A stretch of DNA of 8,940 nt from Mailhella sp. (lineage in GTDB: Bacteria > Desulfobacterota > Desulfovibrionia > Desulfovibrionales > Desulfovibrionaceae), in NCBI GenBank assembly GCA_017522745.1, contig JAFWYI010000104.1, forward strand, positions 1 to 8,940, written 5' to 3'. Each line of letters opens with the position of its first letter. Position 1 is the stretch's first letter. The position numbers were made by a program, and so were the translations under genes. Positions 4,975 to 8,940 of this stretch are shown here, piece by piece. Below the pieces are notes generated by a model that was not told the origin of the DNA, ran no database searches, and was given only the letters and a program-made list of their open reading frames with translations.

Positions 4975-6414
4975 ATGCTGAAGATCACCCCGGTTATCCT
5001 GTGCGGCGGCAGTGGTACACGCCTCTGGCCTGTATCGCGTTCCCAGTACCCCAAACAGTTCATGCTGCTCTCCGACGGCAGTACCCTTTTCACCGAGACT
5101 CTGCGCCGTACAGACACACTGTCCCACAGGGCTGAGCCTATCATCGTGAGCAACGAGGCCTGCCGCTTCTACGCGAGTTCTGCTCTGAGGGAAGAAGGGA
5201 GAAGCGGGACCGTTATCCTCGAACCGGCCAGCCGGAACACGGCTCCCGCCATCGCGCTGGCGGCCTTCGCTGCTATGGAACAAGGGGACAGCCTTCTGCT
5301 GGTGCTTCCTTCCGATCATCGCTTCGAAGATACGGCGTCGTTCTGCGCGGCTGTGGAAAAAGCTCGGGCTTCCGCGGAAGAGAGGCGTATCGTGACCTTC
5401 GGAATCCAGCCTTCCTGCCCTGAGACAGGTTACGGTTATATCCGGAAGGGAGAGCCCGTGAAGGACGGCGAGGAGCTGTTCCACGTGGCGGCATTTCTGG
5501 AAAAGCCTGAACTCGCTCAAGCGGAATCCATGCTGGCCAGCGGGGCGTATCTATGGAATTCAGGCATCTTTTTCGTCAAGGCATCCACCTATCTGGAAGA
5601 GCTTCAGGCGCTGGCTCCGGCCGTATGGGAGGCCGTACGTAACGCATGGGAAGCACGCCGTGCTGATCTTTCGTTCCTGCGGCCCGGTGAAGCCTTCCTT
5701 GCTTCCCCGAATATTTCCATCGACTACGCGGTGATGGAAAAGACGGAACGTGCCGTCGTCGTCCCTGTCGCATGCGGCTGGAACGATCTGGGTTCGTGGG
5801 ATTCCTTTTACGAAGTGAGCGAGAAGGATGCTCACGGCAATGCCTGCGAAGGGGATGTCATCATCGAGAACAGCAGTAACTGCTACCTTCGCAGTTCGGG
5901 GCGGCTCATCGCCGCGCTGGATGTACACGACCTCGCCGTGGTGGAAACGCGGGATGCCATTCTCGTTGCCGATCGCCGTAAGGCGCAGGAAGTGAAGCAG
6001 GTGGTGGAAAAACTGAAACAGGAGAAGCGGCCGGAATCCGATAATCACCTCAAGGTCTATCGCCCGTGGGGCAGTTATGAAACGCTTGTCCTTTCCGATC
6101 GCTTTCAGGTGAAGCGCATCGTGGTCAATCCCGGAGAGGAGAATTCTCTGCAGATGCACTATCACCGGGCCGAACACTGGATAGTGGTGAGCGGGACTGC
6201 ACAGGTGACCGTGGGGGACGAAGTCCGCCTGCTTTCCGAGAACGAATCCATATATATCTCGCTGGGTAAGGAACATCGCATCAAGAATCCCGGAACCATT
6301 CCACTGGTGTTCATCGAAGTGCAGTCCGGCGCGTATCTCGGTGAGGATGATATCGTGCGTCTTCAGGACGACTATGGGCGTGCCGAGGGTCCCGCCATGG
6401 GGGCTGAAGCATGA
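4975..6414 (+). CDS. manC: Mannose-1-phosphate guanylyltransferase / mannose-6-phosphate isomerase (bifunctional)
   Basis: A 479-residue type II enzyme, about the length of E. coli ManC/CpsB. The N-terminal nucleotidyltransferase domain (1 to about 345) makes GDP-mannose from GTP and mannose-1-P. It has the pyrophosphorylase signature LCGGSGTRLWP (9-19) with the PKQF lysine (27), then VLPSDH (110-115), LWNSGIFF (193-200), IDYAVMEK (249-256) and GWNDLGSW (268-275). The C-terminal cupin domain isomerises fructose-6-P and mannose-6-P: it starts at RPWGSYE (363) and carries the metal ligands in QMHYHRAEHW (His395, His397, Glu400, His401). The start at 4975 was chosen from alternatives at 4927 (GTG), 4966 and 4969 because GAGG lies nine bases upstream and MLKITPVILCGG is the family N-terminus. 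The gene overlaps manB by four bases. Confidence 0.95.
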   Translation: MLKITPVILCGGSGTRLWPVSRSQYPKQFMLLSDGSTLFTETLRRTDTLSHRAEPIIVSNEACRFYASSALREEGRSGTVILEPASRNTAPAIALAAFAAMEQGDSLLLVLPSDHRFEDTASFCAAVEKARASAEERRIVTFGIQPSCPETGYGYIRKGEPVKDGEELFHVAAFLEKPELAQAESMLASGAYLWNSGIFFVKASTYLEELQALAPAVWEAVRNAWEARRADLSFLRPGEAFLASPNISIDYAVMEKTERAVVVPVACGWNDLGSWDSFYEVSEKDAHGNACEGDVIIENSSNCYLRSSGRLIAALDVHDLAVVETRDAILVADRRKAQEVKQVVEKLKQEKRPESDNHLKVYRPWGSYETLVLSDRFQVKRIVVNPGEENSLQMHYHRAEHWIVVSGTAQVTVGDEVRLLSENESIYISLGKEHRIKNPGTIPLVFIEVQSGAYLGEDDIVRLQDDYGRAEGPAMGAEA

Positions 6415-7769
6415 AGCATCGCGCGCTTTCTGCCTTCAAGGCCTACGATATCCGGGGGCACGTGCCCTCTATCCTGAACGAAGAGTTCGCCCGACAGCTC
6501 GGCTATGCTTTTGCGCAGGAGTTCCTGCCGCGATGTGTGGTCATCGGACATGATGCCCGGCTTTCCGGACCGGGACTGTATCACGCTCTGGCCGAGGGAC
6601 TGCAGGCTGGCGGCGTGGATGTGACAGGCATCGGGATGTGCGGGACGGAAGAGATCTATTTTGCCGCGTTCTCGCAGGGATTCGACGGCGGCATCATGGT
6701 CACAGGCAGTCATAACCCCGCGGATGAGAATGGATTCAAGCTGGTTCGTGGCGGCGCCGTGCCCATCAGCGGCGATTCCGGGCTGTTCCGCCTTCGTGAA
6801 TGCATCATGGCCGGGCAGGCGCTTCCGCAGGAGCGGCGTGGCAGGTTCCGCGAAACGAGCTTTCGCGACGAGTACGTGCGTTTCCTCCTGCGCTTCATCG
6901 GAGACGGCCCGCTTCGCCCTTTACGCATCGTTGCGGACTGCGGCAATGGCTGTGCCGGGCTGGTCATGCGTGAACTCGCCCCACATCTGCCCTTCGACAT
7001 CATGCTCCTGAATGATGAGCCAGATGGGAACTTCCCTCATGGTGTGCCGAATCCCTTACTGCCGGAGAACCGCGAAGCCGCATCCCGCGCAGTGCTGGAG
7101 CGGAAGGCGGATTTCGGCATCGCGTGGGATGGCGATTTCGATCGTTGTTTTTTCTATGACGCCGAAGGCCGCTTCATCGAAGGCTACTACCTCGTAGGCA
7201 TGATAGCGGAAGCCATGCTGGCTCGCTGCCCCGGAGCGAAGATCATCCATGACCCGCGGCTCGTGTGGAATACGCAGGACGTGGTTCATGCCGCCGGAGG
7301 GCAGGCGCTGGAATCCAAAACAGGGCATGCCTTCCTTAAGGAAAGGATGCGGGCCGAGGATGCTCTCTATGGCGGCGAGATGAGTGCCCACCACTATTTT
7401 CGGGAATTCTTGTACTGCGATTCCGGCATGATACCGTGGCTTCTGGTGGCGCGTCTGCTCAGCGATTCCGGCCGGACTCTGGCTTCCTGTGTGGAAGAAC
7501 GTATGGAAGCGTTTCCCTGCAGCGGGGAGATCAATTCCCGCGTGGACGATATGCCAGCCGTGCTTGCCCGCATGGAAAAACGCTATGCCGCTCAGCCCGG
7601 AGCGGAACTTTCCCGGGTGGACGGACTTTCCGTGACGTTCCCTGAATGGCGTTTCAATGTGCGGGCTTCGAATACCGAGCCTATCCTGCGCCTCAACGTG
7701 GAGAGTCGCGGTGATGCCGATCTCATGCAGGAGAAAACTCAGGAACTCCTTCAGGAGATACGGGGCTGA
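6411..7769 (+). CDS. manB: Phosphomannomutase/phosphoglucomutase (alpha-D-phosphohexomutase family)
   Basis: A 452-residue alpha-D-phosphohexomutase that interconverts mannose-6-P and mannose-1-P, the substrate of the adjacent ManC. Domain 1 starts FKAYDIRGHVP and has the phosphoserine loop TGSHNP with Ser100. The metal-binding loop of domain 2 is DGDFDR (240-245). The sugar-specificity loop of domain 3 is GGEMSAHHYF (321-330), the version shared by ManB/CpsG and AlgC. The phosphate-binding loop of domain 4 is RASNTEP (418-424). All four domains are complete and the length matches E. coli CpsG. From sequence alone, use of glucose phosphates too cannot be excluded. The ATG overlaps the manC stop (ATGA), so the pair is translated together; the next gene follows after 18 bases. 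Confidence 0.95.
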   Translation: MKHRALSAFKAYDIRGHVPSILNEEFARQLGYAFAQEFLPRCVVIGHDARLSGPGLYHALAEGLQAGGVDVTGIGMCGTEEIYFAAFSQGFDGGIMVTGSHNPADENGFKLVRGGAVPISGDSGLFRLRECIMAGQALPQERRGRFRETSFRDEYVRFLLRFIGDGPLRPLRIVADCGNGCAGLVMRELAPHLPFDIMLLNDEPDGNFPHGVPNPLLPENREAASRAVLERKADFGIAWDGDFDRCFFYDAEGRFIEGYYLVGMIAEAMLARCPGAKIIHDPRLVWNTQDVVHAAGGQALESKTGHAFLKERMRAEDALYGGEMSAHHYFREFLYCDSGMIPWLLVARLLSDSGRTLASCVEERMEAFPCSGEINSRVDDMPAVLARMEKRYAAQPGAELSRVDGLSVTFPEWRFNVRASNTEPILRLNVESRGDADLMQEKTQELLQEIRG

Positions 7770-7787
7770 CTCGTGAAAGGAACAGCT

Positions 7788-8940
7788 ATGAAAAGCCTTC
7801 TCTACATCTGCCATAGTTATCATTACAAGACCCGCTCGAATCGTTTTCTGGTGGAGCTGCTCAGTCCGTATTTCGAGATAACGGAATTCGGCTACGATCC
7901 GTATTCCGATACCGACGCGGCGTATGCGGAACTGCCTTCCGGGCACTTCGATGTGGTGCTGTGCTTCCAGATACTGCCGCCGCGCGACGTGCTGGAACGG
8001 TATATCTCGTTTACCAGCGGTGTGTTCTTCCCCATGTTCGATGCCGGACCGGCGGCGGAGGATCATCGCTGGGTCGAGTACAAGGATTTCCTCATCGTCA
8101 ATTTCAGCCGGACCATGCATGAGCGATGTCTCTATGACGGACTGAACAGCCGCTATATCCAGTATTTTCCGCAGCCCGGCGAAGTGACGGACGAAGGGCG
8201 GGTGGATTCGCTGTTTTTCTGGCACAGGGTGGAATACATCGGCATGCATACGGTCCATCGCCTCTTCGAAGGTACAGGGGTGAGGCATATCCATCTGCAT
8301 GATGCTCTCGATCCCGGTCAGAAGGACGCTACGTCTCATGAGGTGTGGGATGTGGATATCACGCGGACGAGCTGGTTCGACGATAAGGCCGCCCTTCTTG
8401 CCGCCATGCAGGAGTCTGCCCTGTATATGGCTCCCCGCCCGACTGAAGGCATAGGTATGAGCTTCCTTGAGGCTATGGCTCTGGGGCGCTGTGTCGTGGC
8501 TCCTGACCTCCCTACCATGAACGAGTATATACGCCACGGCGAGAACGGCATCCTGTACGATATCGGTTCTCCTTCACCGTTGGAACTCGGGGATATCCGT
8601 GCCATGCAGAAGGCTGCCCGGCAGAGCATAGTCGAAGGTCGGGAGCGCTGGGATCATGAAAAGCAGGATATCTGCCGCTGGATAGAGGAGAAATACGCTG
8701 TCGATACGGCCCCACGCCCCACGGTGACCATCGTCACCTGTACGTATGACATCATCAGGAATGGGAGGCGTCGCTGGTTTGAAGACTGCCTTCGCTCTAT
8801 CCGGAGCCAGCGTTACGCCGGAGAGATAGAACATATCGTCATCGACGGAGCTTCCAGCGATGGGACGCTTGAGTTCCTCAGGGCACGCGCTCCGCATGTC
8901 GCGGTTTTCTCCGAGCCGGACGAAGGCATCTACGATGCCA
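7788..8940 (+). CDS. Two-domain glycosyltransferase, GT4-like then GT2-like (cut by the right window edge)
   Basis: At least 384 residues, open to the window end with no stop. AAAGGAA precedes the ATG. The N-terminal half (1 to about 300) is a GT-B glycosyltransferase: it begins MKSLLYICHSYHYKTRSNRF and has the GT4-type EX7E motif TEGIGMSFLEAMALG (Glu220, Glu228), followed by VVAPDLPTMNEYIRHGENGILYD. From about residue 311 a GT-A, GT2-like domain starts: PTVTIVTCTYD, then EDCLRSIRSQ, IDGASSDGT (352-360; the Asp of the SDG is the first donor-site acid) and SEPDEGIYDA (375-384), a pattern like that of WcaA/WcaE-type transferases. Its DxD-equivalent and catalytic base lie beyond the edge. It is the third gene of the manC-manB unit, so GDP-mannose or a product of it is a reasonable donor for at least one head; this is inference. 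Either domain could have lost activity. Confidence 0.88.
   Translation, partial: MKSLLYICHSYHYKTRSNRFLVELLSPYFEITEFGYDPYSDTDAAYAELPSGHFDVVLCFQILPPRDVLERYISFTSGVFFPMFDAGPAAEDHRWVEYKDFLIVNFSRTMHERCLYDGLNSRYIQYFPQPGEVTDEGRVDSLFFWHRVEYIGMHTVHRLFEGTGVRHIHLHDALDPGQKDATSHEVWDVDITRTSWFDDKAALLAAMQESALYMAPRPTEGIGMSFLEAMALGRCVVAPDLPTMNEYIRHGENGILYDIGSPSPLELGDIRAMQKAARQSIVEGRERWDHEKQDICRWIEEKYAVDTAPRPTVTIVTCTYDIIRNGRRRWFEDCLRSIRSQRYAGEIEHIVIDGASSDGTLEFLRARAPHVAVFSEPDEGIYDA

Noticed and set aside
7056..8537. A 493-codon open frame on the - strand opposite manB and the fused glycosyltransferase
   Set aside because: It lies wholly opposite two genes with complete family motifs, its translation has no recognisable domain and is rich in His/Arg/Ile runs typical of antisense frames in GC-rich DNA.
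1..8940. CRISPR arrays, tRNA/rRNA genes, insertion sequences, attachment sites or a new defence system
   Set aside because: No spaced repeats, transposase, integrase, toxin or nuclease motifs were seen; every long stretch is accounted for by envelope genes.

Overview
The window looks like a chromosomal stretch of a Gram-negative, LPS-producing bacterium of moderately high GC content. It carries kdsC and lptC-lptA-lptB (Kdo synthesis and LPS transport), so an outer membrane with Kdo-containing LPS is certain. A compact kdsC-lptC-lptA-lptB block and the protein style suggest Desulfovibrionaceae-like 'deltaproteobacteria', but that placement is an inference from memory of gene order, not from a search. 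No mobile element, CRISPR array, tRNA or rRNA was seen.

Left part (1-3240): a DUF721/DciA-like gene runs rightward and meets, at a shared bidirectional terminator, a leftward operon. Read in its own direction the operon is kdsC-lptC-lptA-lptB, with 4-base ATGA overlaps at kdsC/lptC and lptC/lptA and a 1-base gap before lptB. It makes Kdo (KdsC, the phosphatase step) and three parts of the LPS export bridge: the inner-membrane LptC, the periplasmic LptA and the cytoplasmic ATPase LptB.

Centre (3206-3369): a divergent control region holds two back-to-back sigma70-like promoters whose -35 boxes form the arms of one inverted repeat. A second, 19-base palindrome lies over the rightward promoter. 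The 5' leader of the rightward gene can fold so that its Shine-Dalgarno region is paired.

Right part (3370-8940): first a GT8-family LPS-type glycosyltransferase with its own strong terminator, then a small exported bacterial OB-fold (YgiW/BOF type) protein. These are followed by a manC-manB-glycosyltransferase operon. ManB makes mannose-1-P and ManC makes GDP-mannose. The last gene, cut by the window edge, encodes a two-headed glycosyltransferase (GT4-like plus GT2-like domain) probably using GDP-mannose or a derivative to build a surface glycan. Taken together, the window is a cell-envelope region: LPS core precursor, LPS export, and sugar-nucleotide supply with glycan assembly.

Most of the window is ordinary. 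The features most worth a second look are the divergent promoter with palindromes, the start-site-pairing leader of the GT8 gene, and the GT4-GT2 fusion.
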